From contig JAGWYJ010000005.1 of assembly GCA_018969425.1 (NCBI GenBank), forward strand, positions 1 to 64,000: a stretch of DNA of 64,000 bases, in the 5' to 3' direction. Shown piece by piece: positions 45,935-54,123 of the stretch. Position 1 is the stretch's first letter. Each line of letters begins with the position of its first letter. Source of the stretch: Alphaproteobacteria bacterium (GTDB lineage: Bacteria; Pseudomonadota; Alphaproteobacteria; Caulobacterales; Hyphomonadaceae). A program made the translations under genes and the position numbers. Below the pieces are notes generated by a model. The model was given only the letters and a program-made list of their open reading frames with translations. It had not been told where the DNA came from and ran no database searches.

Positions 45935-46918
45935 ATGTTTCGCGCCGTCGCCATGCTCTTTCTTATCCTGTGCCTGCATCCGGCAGCAGCGGCCCTTGAA
46001 GGGCAGATCCGGAAGATGACTGTGGAGACAAAGGCTATTCCCCATCCGGTGGAGATCGCCGTCTACACGCCGCCAGGGTTCGATCCCAAGCGGGCCGATC
46101 GCTATCCTCTCATCATTCAGCTGCATGGCGGAAACGGCTCGAGCGACAACCTGACCCAGATGGCGGCGATTCTGGAGGCGGCGGTCTCCGAAGGTCTTCT
46201 TCCGCCGTCGATATCGGTGATGCCGTCGGCCGGTCGTTCATTTTACATGGACTATCGGGACGGATCGCAGAAATGGGAGAGCTTCATCATTGGCGATTTG
46301 CTTGCGTTCATGCGTGAGCGCTATCCGGTCTCGCCGGGCCGCGCGGGAACTTTTATCACGGGAGTGTCCATGGGCGGGATGGGGGCTCTGAGAATAGCCT
46401 TCAAGCATCCCGAACTCTTCGCCGGGGTTGCCGGTATGGAACCTGGGATTGAGCCCGCTCTGGCTTACGCCGACATCAAACTTCGCGACCGCTTCTGGCG
46501 GGATCAGTCTCTCTTCGAGGAAAAGTACGGAAAGCCTGTTGATGAAGCCTATTGGGCTGACAACAACCCGGCGACGATTGCGAAGCGCGACCCGGATCGT
46601 TTGAAGGGCCTGGGAATCTACATTGAGGCGGGTGATCAGGACATGTTCTTCCTGCATCACGGCAGCGAGTTTCTGCACCGCATCCTGTTCGATTCCGGCG
46701 TAAGCCACGAATATCGTCTTGTCCGCGGCGGCGAGCATGTCGGCCCCTCCGTGGGGCCTCGCGCGCGCGATGCGTTCTCCTTTTTCGGTCGGATTCTGAA
46801 CCCCCCGGGTTGGATCAATGGTCAGGTGATCGCCGCTCGTCGAAGTATCGACGCGATGAAGCAGGCCGCAGGATATCCGGTTCTGCCAGTTGATCCTGAG
46901 AGACTTCGTACGCAGTAG
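45935..46918 (+). CDS. Exported esterase of the alpha/beta hydrolase fold
   Basis: 327 residues behind CAAAAGGAGACC. Signal peptide MFRAVAMLFLILCLHPAAA. LIIQLHGGNGSSDNL forms the oxyanion region, the nucleophile elbow is TGVSMGGMGALRIA (GxSxG), and GGEHVG supplies the His; IEAGDQDMFFL supplies a possible Asp. It resembles esterase D / Fes-type esterases that act on ester or siderophore bonds. The substrate is unknown. It is convergent with ahcY, with a double terminator in between. Confidence 0.85.
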   Translation: MFRAVAMLFLILCLHPAAAALEGQIRKMTVETKAIPHPVEIAVYTPPGFDPKRADRYPLIIQLHGGNGSSDNLTQMAAILEAAVSEGLLPPSISVMPSAGRSFYMDYRDGSQKWESFIIGDLLAFMRERYPVSPGRAGTFITGVSMGGMGALRIAFKHPELFAGVAGMEPGIEPALAYADIKLRDRFWRDQSLFEEKYGKPVDEAYWADNNPATIAKRDPDRLKGLGIYIEAGDQDMFFLHHGSEFLHRILFDSGVSHEYRLVRGGEHVGPSVGPRARDAFSFFGRILNPPGWINGQVIAARRSIDAMKQAAGYPVLPVDPERLRTQ

Positions 46919-46961
46919 CCGAACTATTGTCCGGGGCGCGGCCGAGACATTGAGGCCGGAA

Positions 46962-47026
46962 AAAAAGGTACGAACCTCTCCGCAGGGGTGGTTCGGAAAA
47001 AGGAGGGCGCAGGCGGACCTGCGCCC
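46962..47026 (-). terminator. Tandem terminators behind ahcY
   Basis: On the minus strand, first a 9-bp stem (GGGCGCAGG/CCTGCGCCC, 47005-47026) followed by TCCTTTTTCC, then a second hairpin (CGAACC/GGTTCG arms at 46971-46995) followed by TACCTTTTTTT. Both are directional toward the esterase gene. Confidence 0.75.
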
Positions 47027-47034
47027 CTCTTTCA

Positions 47035-48432
47035 TCAGTAGCGATAGCGCTCCGGCTTGAACGGCCCGGAGGGGGCGACCCCGATATAGGCGGCCTGATC
47101 GGGTGTCAGTTCCGTCAGGCGCGCCCCCAGCTTGTTGAGGTGGAGACGCGCGACCTTTTCATCGAGATGCTTAGGGAGGGTGTAGACAGAGTTTTCGTAC
47201 GCCTTCCCGTTCGTCCAAAGTTCGATCTGGGCGAGGGTCTGATTGGTGAACGAGGCCGACATGACGAAGGAGGGGTGTCCCGTCGCGTTCCCCAGATTCA
47301 GAAGGCGGCCCTCAGACAGGAGGATGATCCGCTTCTGGTTTGGAAACTCGATCATGTCCACCTGGGGCTTGATGTTGTCCCACTTGTAGTTCCGAAGTGA
47401 GGAGACCTGGATCTCGTTGTCGAAGTGGCCGATGTTTCCGACGATCGCCATGTCCTTCATCTCGCGCATGTGCTCGATGCGGATGACATCCTTGTTGCCG
47501 GTGGTGGTGACAAAGATGTCTGCGGTCGATGCGACGTCTTCGAGGGTGACGACCTCAAACCCGTCCATGCACGCCTGGAGGGCGCAGATTGGATCCACTT
47601 CCGTAACCTTGACGCGTGCTCCGGCGCCCTGAAGGGATGCGGCCGAACCTTTGCCGACATCGCCATAGCCGCACACGACCGCGACCTTGCCAGCCAGCAT
47701 GGTGTCGGTCGCTCGCCGGATGCCGTCCACGAGCGATTCCTTGCAGCCGTACTTGTTGTCGAACTTGGATTTGGTGACGCTGTCATTGACGTTGATCGCC
47801 GGGAAGGGAAGGTGTCCGGCCTTCTGCAGCTGATAGAGGCGGTTCACGCCGGTGGTCGTTTCCTCGGTCACGCCTCTGATGGCTGCTCGCGTGGCGGTGA
47901 AGAAGCCCGGGGTTTGCTTCATGCGTTTGCGGATCTGGGCGAAGAGGATGGTCTCTTCTTCCGAGCCCGGATTGGAGAGAACATCCTCTCCCGCCTCAGC
48001 GCGCGCGCCGATCAGGATATACATGGTCGCATCCCCGCCATCGTCGAGGATCATGTTCGTCGGCTGTCCGTCGGGCCACTGGAAGATCCGGTCCGTATAC
48101 TCCCAGTATTCCTCAAGGCTCTCGCCCTTGACCGCGAAGACAGGCACTCCAGCAGCCGCAATGGCCGCCGCCGCGTGATCCTGCGTTGAGAAGATGTTGC
48201 ACGAGGCCCAGCGCACCTGAGCGCCGAGGTGCGTCAGCGTTTCGATCAGCACCCCGGTTTGAATGGTCATATGGAGCGAGCCGGTGATGCGGGCTCCCTT
48301 GAGAGGCTGCGCCGGACCATACTCGGCGCGGGTCGCCATCAGGCCTGGCATCTCGGTTTCCGCGATGGTCAGCTCTTTCCGGCCCCATCCGGCCAATGAG
48401 AGATCCGCAACCTTGAAATCGTCGAAAGCCAT
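47035..48432 (-). CDS. ahcY: Adenosylhomocysteinase
   Basis: 465 residues. NAD-binding [20 protein letters not shown], substrate regions [12 protein letters not shown] and LDDGGDATM, and [13 protein letters not shown] identify S-adenosylhomocysteine hydrolase, which splits SAH to adenosine and homocysteine and so relieves methyltransferase inhibition. The family-typical C-terminal PFKPERYRY is present. An operator and promoter (48467-48525) precede it and tandem terminators follow, so it looks monocistronic. Confidence 0.97.
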   Translation of the reverse strand: MAFDDFKVADLSLAGWGRKELTIAETEMPGLMATRAEYGPAQPLKGARITGSLHMTIQTGVLIETLTHLGAQVRWASCNIFSTQDHAAAAIAAAGVPVFAVKGESLEEYWEYTDRIFQWPDGQPTNMILDDGGDATMYILIGARAEAGEDVLSNPGSEEETILFAQIRKRMKQTPGFFTATRAAIRGVTEETTTGVNRLYQLQKAGHLPFPAINVNDSVTKSKFDNKYGCKESLVDGIRRATDTMLAGKVAVVCGYGDVGKGSAASLQGAGARVKVTEVDPICALQACMDGFEVVTLEDVASTADIFVTTTGNKDVIRIEHMREMKDMAIVGNIGHFDNEIQVSSLRNYKWDNIKPQVDMIEFPNQKRIILLSEGRLLNLGNATGHPSFVMSASFTNQTLAQIELWTNGKAYENSVYTLPKHLDEKVARLHLNKLGARLTELTPDQAAYIGVAPSGPFKPERYRY

Positions 48433-48466
48433 GAGAGTTTACTTTCCTGTGCGTGCCTGACGCCGC

Positions 48467-48495
48467 CCTATAGCAACGCCTCCAGGGTTGCGCAA
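48467..48495 (-). promoter_or_regulatory. ahcY promoter (-35 TTGCGC, 17 bp, -10 TATAGG)
   Basis: On the minus strand TTGCGC at 48495-48490 and TATAGG at 48472-48467 are separated by exactly 17 bp. The -10 ends 34 bp before the start codon. The -35 overlaps the right end of the palindromic operator. Confidence 0.65.
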
Positions 48496-48525
48496 ATCAT
48501 ATAAAGATTTCTTTATATGATTTGC
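48492..48525. promoter_or_regulatory. 30-bp perfect palindromic operator before ahcY (SahR-like)
   Basis: 15-bp arms GCAAATCATATAAAG and CTTTATATGATTTGC, separated by ATTT, match without error. The core CATATAAAG-attt-CTTTATATG resembles, as I recall it, the site of the ArsR-family SAH sensor SahR described upstream of ahcY and methionine genes in alphaproteobacteria. It overlaps the -35, as expected for a repressor site. Confidence 0.7.
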
Positions 48526-48635
48526 CTTCAGATTGCAGCGCTGAGGCGCCCAAGCCTCTTGCGAAGCGCATCGAGGGCGGGCGAGAGTGATCGGGTCCGG
48601 CGGGGTTCCTCCGGCCGTCCTGAGGGAAGTCGTCC

Positions 48636-49223
48636 ATGAACCTGACCCGCAGTCGTCTCATGAGTGTCTGGGCGGCGTTGGCTTGCGCGGCGCTTGCCGC
48701 TCCCGGGGGTGTTGCGCAGACGGTGGAGACGGCACGGCAAGAGCCCGTTGAGACCAGCGATCGGATAGATCGCATTCCGGGTGTCGCCGGCGTTAGGACC
48801 GCTGATCTGGGTCGAAGCGAGGGGGTTCGTTTGGTGCGTCCTGGGGCGTTGCTCTTCGCCAGCTTTGATAGAAATGCTGATGCGCGCGTCACCCGCCAGG
48901 AGGTGGCGGATGGGGCTGCGGCGAGTTTCGCACTGGCTGACAAGAACGGCGACGGGGTCGTCAGCGGTTTCGAACAGAGCGATTGGTCGTTGCGGGTGGG
49001 CGCTCAGAACGACGTTCTGTCCAACCCCATGCTTTTCGATGTGGATCTCGACCGCAGCGTGACGCCAGCGGAGTTCGCCGCCGGGTTGCAGCGACTGGCC
49101 GACGCTTTGGCTGACCCCGAGACTAAGGCCATTCCCTTCGACAGGCTCGTTCAGGCATTGAGCCCCCCAGGCCAGGAGCCGGATGAAAAAAGCTCCCGCG
49201 GTCCGCTCGCGTCTCAGCGCTGA
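48636..49223 (+). CDS. Exported EF-hand protein
   Basis: 195 residues with a signal peptide (VWAALACAALAAPGGVAQ). Three calcium-loop-like segments: FDRNADARVTRQEV, ADKNGDGVVSGFEQ and VDLDRSVTPAEF; the second is a canonical DxNxDGxxxxxE loop. It probably binds calcium in the periplasm. The substrate or partner is unknown. GAGGGAAG precedes the ATG. It is divergent from ahcY, with the operator between them. Confidence 0.8.
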   Translation: MNLTRSRLMSVWAALACAALAAPGGVAQTVETARQEPVETSDRIDRIPGVAGVRTADLGRSEGVRLVRPGALLFASFDRNADARVTRQEVADGAAASFALADKNGDGVVSGFEQSDWSLRVGAQNDVLSNPMLFDVDLDRSVTPAEFAAGLQRLADALADPETKAIPFDRLVQALSPPGQEPDEKSSRGPLASQR

Positions 49224-49238
49224 TTGGCGCAGAAGGGT

Positions 49239-49520
49239 TTAGTCGCGCTCGTCGAACTTCCGGGCGATCAACTGGCAGAGGGCCTCCAGCGCCTCCGCCG
49301 CCTGAGGTCCCTCAGTCTCGATCTCGATCGTGTGGCCGATCCGAGCGCCTAGCATCAGCAGATCCATGATCGAGGCGGCGCTCGCCGTCATGCCGTCGAA
49401 ACGCACAGTGACGCGAGCGTCATAGTTCATCGCTTCACGCGCGAAAGCTGCCGAGGCGCGGGCGTGAAGACCGCGTTGATTGACGATGTCCGCCATCCTG
49501 ACTGAGCGCTGGGTCATCAC
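49239..49520 (-). CDS. HPr-type phosphocarrier protein
   Basis: 93 residues. The catalytic His19 lies in RGLHARASAAF and the regulatory Ser50 in ASAASIMDLLMLGA, 31 residues later as in all HPr (His15/Ser46). It takes phosphate from EI and passes it to EIIA. The start overlaps the upstream EIIA stop by 4 bp. The usual neighbours hprK and rapZ are absent between it and chvG. It is probably part of the PTS(Ntr)-like signalling branch. Confidence 0.93.
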   Translation of the reverse strand: MMTQRSVRMADIVNQRGLHARASAAFAREAMNYDARVTVRFDGMTASAASIMDLLMLGARIGHTIEIETEGPQAAEALEALCQLIARKFDERD

Positions 49521-49918
49521 GCCCGCTGCAATAGCGCTGAAGCCACAGAAATGTATTTTCTGCCTGCCTCCTGCGCAGCGATGACCGCCTCCGTCAATGG
49601 CAGGCGGTTACGCACTTCCGCGAGCTTGATGAGCATAGGAAGGTTGACCCCGGCGATGACGTCGATCCTGCCCGCGCCCATCACGGAGATGGCGAGGTTC
49701 GAGGGCGTTCCGCCGAACATGTCGGTCAGGATCACAACGCCGTCTCCCGTATCGCAGGCCGCGGCCGCGGCGATGATCTCGCTTCGTCGAACTTCCATGT
49801 CGTCTTCCGGCCCGATGCAGATGGCCTGAAGGGCCTCCTGAGGGCCCACGACATGCTCGGCTGCAGCGATGAACTCCTCGGCCAATCGGCCGTGAGTCAC
49901 CACGACCAGTCCAATCAT
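49517..49918 (-). CDS. PTS EIIA(Man)-type protein
   Basis: 133 residues. His9 in VVTHGRLAEEF is the phosphorylation site; VVILTDMFGGTPSNLAI is the EIIA(Man) signature. AGGAG precedes the ATG. In alphaproteobacteria this protein, without membrane EIIC/D partners, is regulatory. It overlaps HPr by 4 bp and follows chvG by 107 bp. Confidence 0.92.
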   Translation of the reverse strand: MIGLVVVTHGRLAEEFIAAAEHVVGPQEALQAICIGPEDDMEVRRSEIIAAAAACDTGDGVVILTDMFGGTPSNLAISVMGAGRIDVIAGVNLPMLIKLAEVRNRLPLTEAVIAAQEAGRKYISVASALLQRA

Positions 49919-50025
49919 GAAGGAAACTCCTGCTGGGTCGGCCTAACGATAATCATCGTGGCCCCGACCCTGTCGAAGGGTCAAGTGGCCACAAGTGTCG
50001 CATGTCGGTTGTCATCGCTGTGGGA

Positions 50026-51666
50026 TTATCCGTCTCGGGCGGCTGGTAGATCGACAACAAAGCGCGCGCCTTTCCCCTCGGGCCTGTTTTCGGCCCACAC
50101 CCGACCCCGATGGGTTTCAACGATCTGGCGAACGATCGATAGGCCGAGACCGGAATTGTTCCCGAATTTCGCTCCCCGAGGTCGGTCCGAATAAAACCGC
50201 TCGAATATCTTCTCAAGCTTGTCTGGGGGCACGCCCGGTCCTTCGTCTTCGACTGTAAGCCTGAGCATCGGCCCGTTCGGTCCCCCGGCTTGTCTCAAGG
50301 CGACCTTCACCTCCCCGGAGGGGGGAGAAAAGGAACGGGCGTTCTCGACAAGATTTCTCACGACCTGGCTCAGCGGTCCCTCGCGACCCATGACGTTTGT
50401 CTGCCCCTCGGCCCCTGACAGGTCGAGCAGGATGCGCGCATCTCCCGGCCGGGCCGTGTCGCGATAGATAGAAACGATGTCATCGAGAAGTCGGCCCAAA
50501 TCCACCCGCACTCTTTTCTCGCGGACGATTTCCGCTTCGAGGCGAGACAGGTTGGAGATGTCTGTAATAAGGCGATCAAGCCGCACCACATCACGGGCGA
50601 TCACTTCATGCATCCGCTCCCTCACTGCGGGGTCCGAGACGGCCTGAGAGGTTTCAACAGCCGAGCGGATGGATGTCAGAGGGTTCTTGAGCTCGTGAGC
50701 CACATCTGCAGCGAACCGCTCATTGGCCTGAATGCGGTCGTGCAGGGTCTCTGTCATCGCCTCCATGGCCTTGGCGAGATCTCCGATTTCGTCACGTCGC
50801 CCCGACAGGGAGCCGAGGTTAAGCCGTTCGGCTGCACCTGTCCTGACGCGGTCCGAAGCGAGAGACAGCTTGCGAAGAGGACGCGCGATGACCGCCGTCA
50901 GCAGAGTGGATGTGATGACCGCGACCATCACGGCGACGATGATGAACGGGAGGAGGGCTGCGCGCTCGGCGGCGATGATGCCTGCGATGTCGCTGGTCTC
51001 CAGAGTGAGTGCGCCCACCACGGCGCCGACAAGGCGTATAGGAGCCGACACCGAAATAATCCGTTCGCCTCGGTCATTAAAGCGCTCAGACGCAACGACT
51101 TCGCCCTGGAGGGCAAGCATGGCTTCCTCTTCGAGGGTCCTGGCTTCGGCGATGGTCGGCTGTCCCCGGGGGCTAACGCCTTCGAGGGTGGCGTTGAGGG
51201 TTCGGATGATGTTGAGCCAGCTTACGGCGAGAGCGCCTGGCTTCCGGATCGGCGGCAGCTCGCGCCCTTCGATTTCGTCATTTAGCAGGTAGGTGTCCGC
51301 GACGACGCTCTTATCCGCATCTAGGATCCGAATGCGTGTGCTCGGGGAAAATTCAATTCTTTTGAGAAAGGCCCGCGCCGCTGGATTGATGAGGCGCGGC
51401 TCCGGTTCCCCGCGCGTCGCCACTTCCGTGAGAACCGAGGAGATTAGAGCGCCGGTCTCCTGGAGGCTTTCCTTGCGGGCCTGAACAAGGTTCGAGCGGA
51501 CCTCGTTCAGAACGAGCGCTCCCACGATGAGGATCACCAGGCCCGCAAGATTAGATGCGAGGATGAGGCGCGCGATCGGCGACCACAGAAGCGAACGTGG
51601 TCGCGATGTCGTCACTCTTCTTCTGCGCGAGGCGTCAGACTTCTTTATAACGATACCCCACGCCAT
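50026..51666 (-). CDS. chvG: Sensor histidine kinase ChvG
   Basis: 546 residues. Two membrane spans ([39 protein letters not shown]) enclose a periplasmic domain of ~180 residues; then a HAMP, DHp with His324 in [11 protein letters not shown], and HATPase ([29 protein letters not shown]). It senses envelope stress or acidity and phosphorylates ChvI. The start overlaps the chvI 3' end, so the exact Met is uncertain. Confidence 0.93.
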   Translation of the reverse strand: MAWGIVIKKSDASRRRRVTTSRPRSLLWSPIARLILASNLAGLVILIVGALVLNEVRSNLVQARKESLQETGALISSVLTEVATRGEPEPRLINPAARAFLKRIEFSPSTRIRILDADKSVVADTYLLNDEIEGRELPPIRKPGALAVSWLNIIRTLNATLEGVSPRGQPTIAEARTLEEEAMLALQGEVVASERFNDRGERIISVSAPIRLVGAVVGALTLETSDIAGIIAAERAALLPFIIVAVMVAVITSTLLTAVIARPLRKLSLASDRVRTGAAERLNLGSLSGRRDEIGDLAKAMEAMTETLHDRIQANERFAADVAHELKNPLTSIRSAVETSQAVSDPAVRERMHEVIARDVVRLDRLITDISNLSRLEAEIVREKRVRVDLGRLLDDIVSIYRDTARPGDARILLDLSGAEGQTNVMGREGPLSQVVRNLVENARSFSPPSGEVKVALRQAGGPNGPMLRLTVEDEGPGVPPDKLEKIFERFYSDRPRGAKFGNNSGLGLSIVRQIVETHRGRVWAENRPEGKGARFVVDLPAARDG

Positions 51667-52330
51667 AGAGCGTCTCGATGGAATCGAACGTGTCGTCGAT
51701 ATCTCTGAATTTCTTCCTCAGCCGCTTGATGTGACTGTCGATCGTCCGGTCGTCGACATAGATCTGGTCATCGTACGCTGCGTCCATCAGCTGGTCCCGG
51801 CTCTTCACATAGCCTGGTCTCTGGGCCAGGGCCTGAAGGATCAGGAACTCGGTGACGGTAAGCCTCACCACTTCATTGTCCCAGGTACAGGCGTGACGGT
51901 TGGGATCCAGCGTCAGTCTGCCTCTGACGATCGACTTGCGATCAGCGTCATCCGGACCGGCAGGCGCATTGCGGGAACGCCGGAGTATCGCTTTGACGCG
52001 TTCGGCAAGGAGCCGCGTGGAGCAGGGCTTCCGGATAAAGTCATCAGCCCCGATATTGAACCCCACCACCTCGTCAATCTCGTCATCCTTCGAGGTGAGG
52101 AAGATCGCGGGCAGGTTCGACGTCTGTCTGAGTTTTCTCAGCAGCTCCATGCCGTCCATTTTCGGCATCTTGACGTCAAGAATAGCGATATCCGGAGGGT
52201 TGTCCGACAGGGCGGTTAGGGCCGAGGCGCCGTCATGGTAGGCGCGAACGTGATAGCCCTCCGCTTCAAAGAAGGCGCGCAGCGCTTCGACAATGTTCTC
52301 ATCGTCATCGACGAGGGCGATTGTGGCCAT
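51635..52330 (-). CDS. chvI: Response regulator ChvI
   Basis: 231 residues of the OmpR class: receiver with acidic pocket (VDDDEN), phospho-acceptor Asp52 in [12 protein letters not shown] and Lys in RKPCS; a winged helix with [14 protein letters not shown] and [16 protein letters not shown]. It regulates envelope, motility and acid responses with ChvG, whose gene overlaps it. An IS1202-like element ends 93 bp upstream of its start codon. Confidence 0.96.
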   Translation of the reverse strand: MATIALVDDDENIVEALRAFFEAEGYHVRAYHDGASALTALSDNPPDIAILDVKMPKMDGMELLRKLRQTSNLPAIFLTSKDDEIDEVVGFNIGADDFIRKPCSTRLLAERVKAILRRSRNAPAGPDDADRKSIVRGRLTLDPNRHACTWDNEVVRLTVTEFLILQALAQRPGYVKSRDQLMDAAYDDQIYVDDRTIDSHIKRLRKKFRDIDDTFDSIETLYGVGYRYKEV

Positions 52331-52375
52331 GGCGGCTCTCCCATTGCGTCCGATTCAGGCGAACCGACCTTTCTC

Positions 52376-52404
52376 ATATTCCCGCGCCGTCTCCGGAAGG
52401 GCAA
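52376..52404 (-). promoter_or_regulatory. Candidate chvI promoter next to the IS
   Basis: On the minus strand TTGCCC (52404-52399), 17 bp, GAATAT (52381-52376). The -35 abuts the left copy of the 20-bp direct repeat, so the IS inserted just upstream. Confidence 0.4.
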
Positions 52405-52423
52405 GGGGGACCTCGACGGCCGT
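52404..52423. repeat. Left copy of the 20-bp direct repeat (AGGGGGACCTCGACGGCCGT)
   Basis: Identical to 53972-53991. The two copies flank the IS exactly, so they are read as its target-site duplication. IS1202-type elements are known for duplications of more than 20 bp. Confidence 0.7.
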
Positions 52424-53971
52424 GTCGCTAGCTCATCATCTGTCGTGTGTTTGTAGCTCATGAAGTGTCGTGTTTCGAAGCGCCCTGGAACAAAGAGGGC
52501 ACGATGGGCACGGCATCCATTCATGTGGGTATCAGGAAGATGAGGTTTATTGATGTTTATGACCGTTGGAACCGGGGCCGTCTCGGTCAGGATGAGGCTG
52601 CAGAACTGCTTGGCGTCAGCGTGCGGTCATTTCAGCGATGGAAGACCCGTTTTGAAGCGGATGGAGAAGGTGGTCTTGCGGACCGACGGATGGGCCGGCG
52701 CTCACCAAGGAGGGCTCCTGAGGAAGAGCTCGAACGAATGCTGGGGCTTTTCAGGGATAAGTATGCCGATTTCACGGTGAAGCATTTTCATGAGCAGCTG
52801 GCGAAGCGTCACGGCTATACTTTGGGTTACACGATCACCAAGCGAACGCTTCACACGGCGGGCTTGGTGCGGCCTGCCAGGCGACGGTCTGCGCATCGCA
52901 AGAAGCGCCAGCGACGTCCTTTGCCCGGCATGATGCTGCACCAGGACGGCTCTCGCCATGTCTGGATTGAAGGCCTTCCGCCGATGGATCTGATTGTAAC
53001 TCTGGACGATGCCACGAGCGCCATTTTGTCGATGTTCCTTGTCGAGGAGGAAGGCACGCTGTCAACCTTCCGTGCTCTCAAGGAGGTCATTGAAGAGCAC
53101 GGTCTGTTCTGCTCCCTCTATACGGATCGCGGCAGCCACTATTTTCATACCCCAAAGGCAGGGGAAAAAGTCTCAAGAGACCATAAAACACAGGTCGGCC
53201 GCGCCCTGGCGCGGCTGGGGATCGAGCATATCGCCGCCTACAGCCCCGAGGCGCGAGGGCGGTCTGAACGCCCCTTTGGCACGCTTCAGGACCGCTTACC
53301 GAAAGAGCTGCGTCTGGCTGGCATCACGACCGTCGAGGCCGCTAATGACTGGCTGCGTCTGCATTACATTGCTGAATACAATCGGCAATTTGCGATCCCG
53401 GCGGAGCAGGAAGGTACGGCCTTCGTTATCGATCGCGATGGGGTCTCAAAGGACATTCTCTGCATCATTGAAGAACGCACGGTCGGTAATGACAATACCA
53501 TCGCCTGGAACGGACGACGCCTGCAGATTCCTGCAAGTCCCCTCCGGCCCCACTTTGTGAAAGCGCAGGTCAGGGTTCATTGCTATCCAGATGGATCTTT
53601 GGGCGTCTGGCTGGGCCCACACCGGCTGGCGAGCTTCCCTTCCGAGGACCACCTTCCTACCGACGTCAGGCCCGGCCAGGCCCAGTCTGGCAGCGGGCTC
53701 TCTGCGGTCAAGGACAAGCCCTTACGGGCGCGCCAAAGCGCGTCCTTGACCGCAGCTCCGCCCGCCGCCAAGCGCAAACCAAGGGTCAGGACAACAAAAC
53801 CCGATCTGACAAAAACTCAGGAAGGCCGCAGGAAACAACCGGCACACTCCCGAGCCGCGTCGTAGGAACAACCCCAGGCGAGTGTCCACGCCTTTCGCTC
53901 ACCTGGTAAAACTGCAAAAAAGGCGACAGATCATGGGCTACAAACATACGACAAGTTCACGAGCTACTGAC
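52424..53971 (+). mobile_element. IS1202/ISNCY-like insertion sequence, 1,548 bp
   Basis: The element lies between the two 20-bp direct repeats. It has one transposase gene (52504-53865) and imperfect inverted ends. Each end carries two tandem copies of a ~25-bp motif that starts TAGCTC or TAGCCC and contains TGTCGT (left 52429-52453 and 52454-52475; right, on the minus strand, 53966-53941 and 53940-53923). The tandem ends suggest several transposase-binding sites. It seems intact and recent, because the direct repeats are still identical. Confidence 0.75.
52504..53865 (+). CDS. DDE transposase, ISNCY/IS1202-like
   Basis: About 453 residues from ATG 52504 (AGAGGG upstream); an in-frame start at 52447 is possible. 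Helix-turn-helix at LGVSVRSFQRWKTRF. The catalytic triad, numbered from ATG 52504, is Asp148 in LHQDGSRHVWI, Asp208 in LYTDRGSHYF and Glu255 in GRSERPF. The triad layout and the block DLIVTLDDATSAILSMFLVEE match the ISNCY group now placed near IS1202. A basic C-terminal tail follows (KRKPRVRTTKPDLTKTQEGR). Confidence 0.85.
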   Translation: MGTASIHVGIRKMRFIDVYDRWNRGRLGQDEAAELLGVSVRSFQRWKTRFEADGEGGLADRRMGRRSPRRAPEEELERMLGLFRDKYADFTVKHFHEQLAKRHGYTLGYTITKRTLHTAGLVRPARRRSAHRKKRQRRPLPGMMLHQDGSRHVWIEGLPPMDLIVTLDDATSAILSMFLVEEEGTLSTFRALKEVIEEHGLFCSLYTDRGSHYFHTPKAGEKVSRDHKTQVGRALARLGIEHIAAYSPEARGRSERPFGTLQDRLPKELRLAGITTVEAANDWLRLHYIAEYNRQFAIPAEQEGTAFVIDRDGVSKDILCIIEERTVGNDNTIAWNGRRLQIPASPLRPHFVKAQVRVHCYPDGSLGVWLGPHRLASFPSEDHLPTDVRPGQAQSGSGLSAVKDKPLRARQSASLTAAPPAAKRKPRVRTTKPDLTKTQEGRRKQPAHSRAAS

Positions 53972-53991
53972 AGGGGGACCTCGACGGCCGT
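53972..53991. repeat. Right copy of the 20-bp direct repeat
   Basis: Exact copy of 52404-52423, bordering the right end of the IS. Beyond it the sequence continues CGGCCTGACGG, the presumed original flank. Confidence 0.7.
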
Positions 53992-54123
53992 CGGCCTGAC
54001 GGACCTCCCTGGGGAGGGGCGCGGCTCCAACTGAAACGGGCCGCCCGGTCTGAACTTACGTCTGGGAAGTCCCGTCCGGCTGGAGTAAGCAGAACGCGCA
54101 ATTCAGAGCTGGGGAGATCGATC

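Noticed and set aside
47425-48189. Long plus-strand frame of 254 codons inside ahcY
   Set aside because: It is the antisense shadow of the conserved ahcY gene, with no domain and no ribosome site.
48501-48520. Possible SAM or SAH riboswitch before ahcY
   Set aside because: The palindrome lies upstream of the predicted transcript start, and no riboswitch fold is evident in the 34-nt leader; an operator explains it better.
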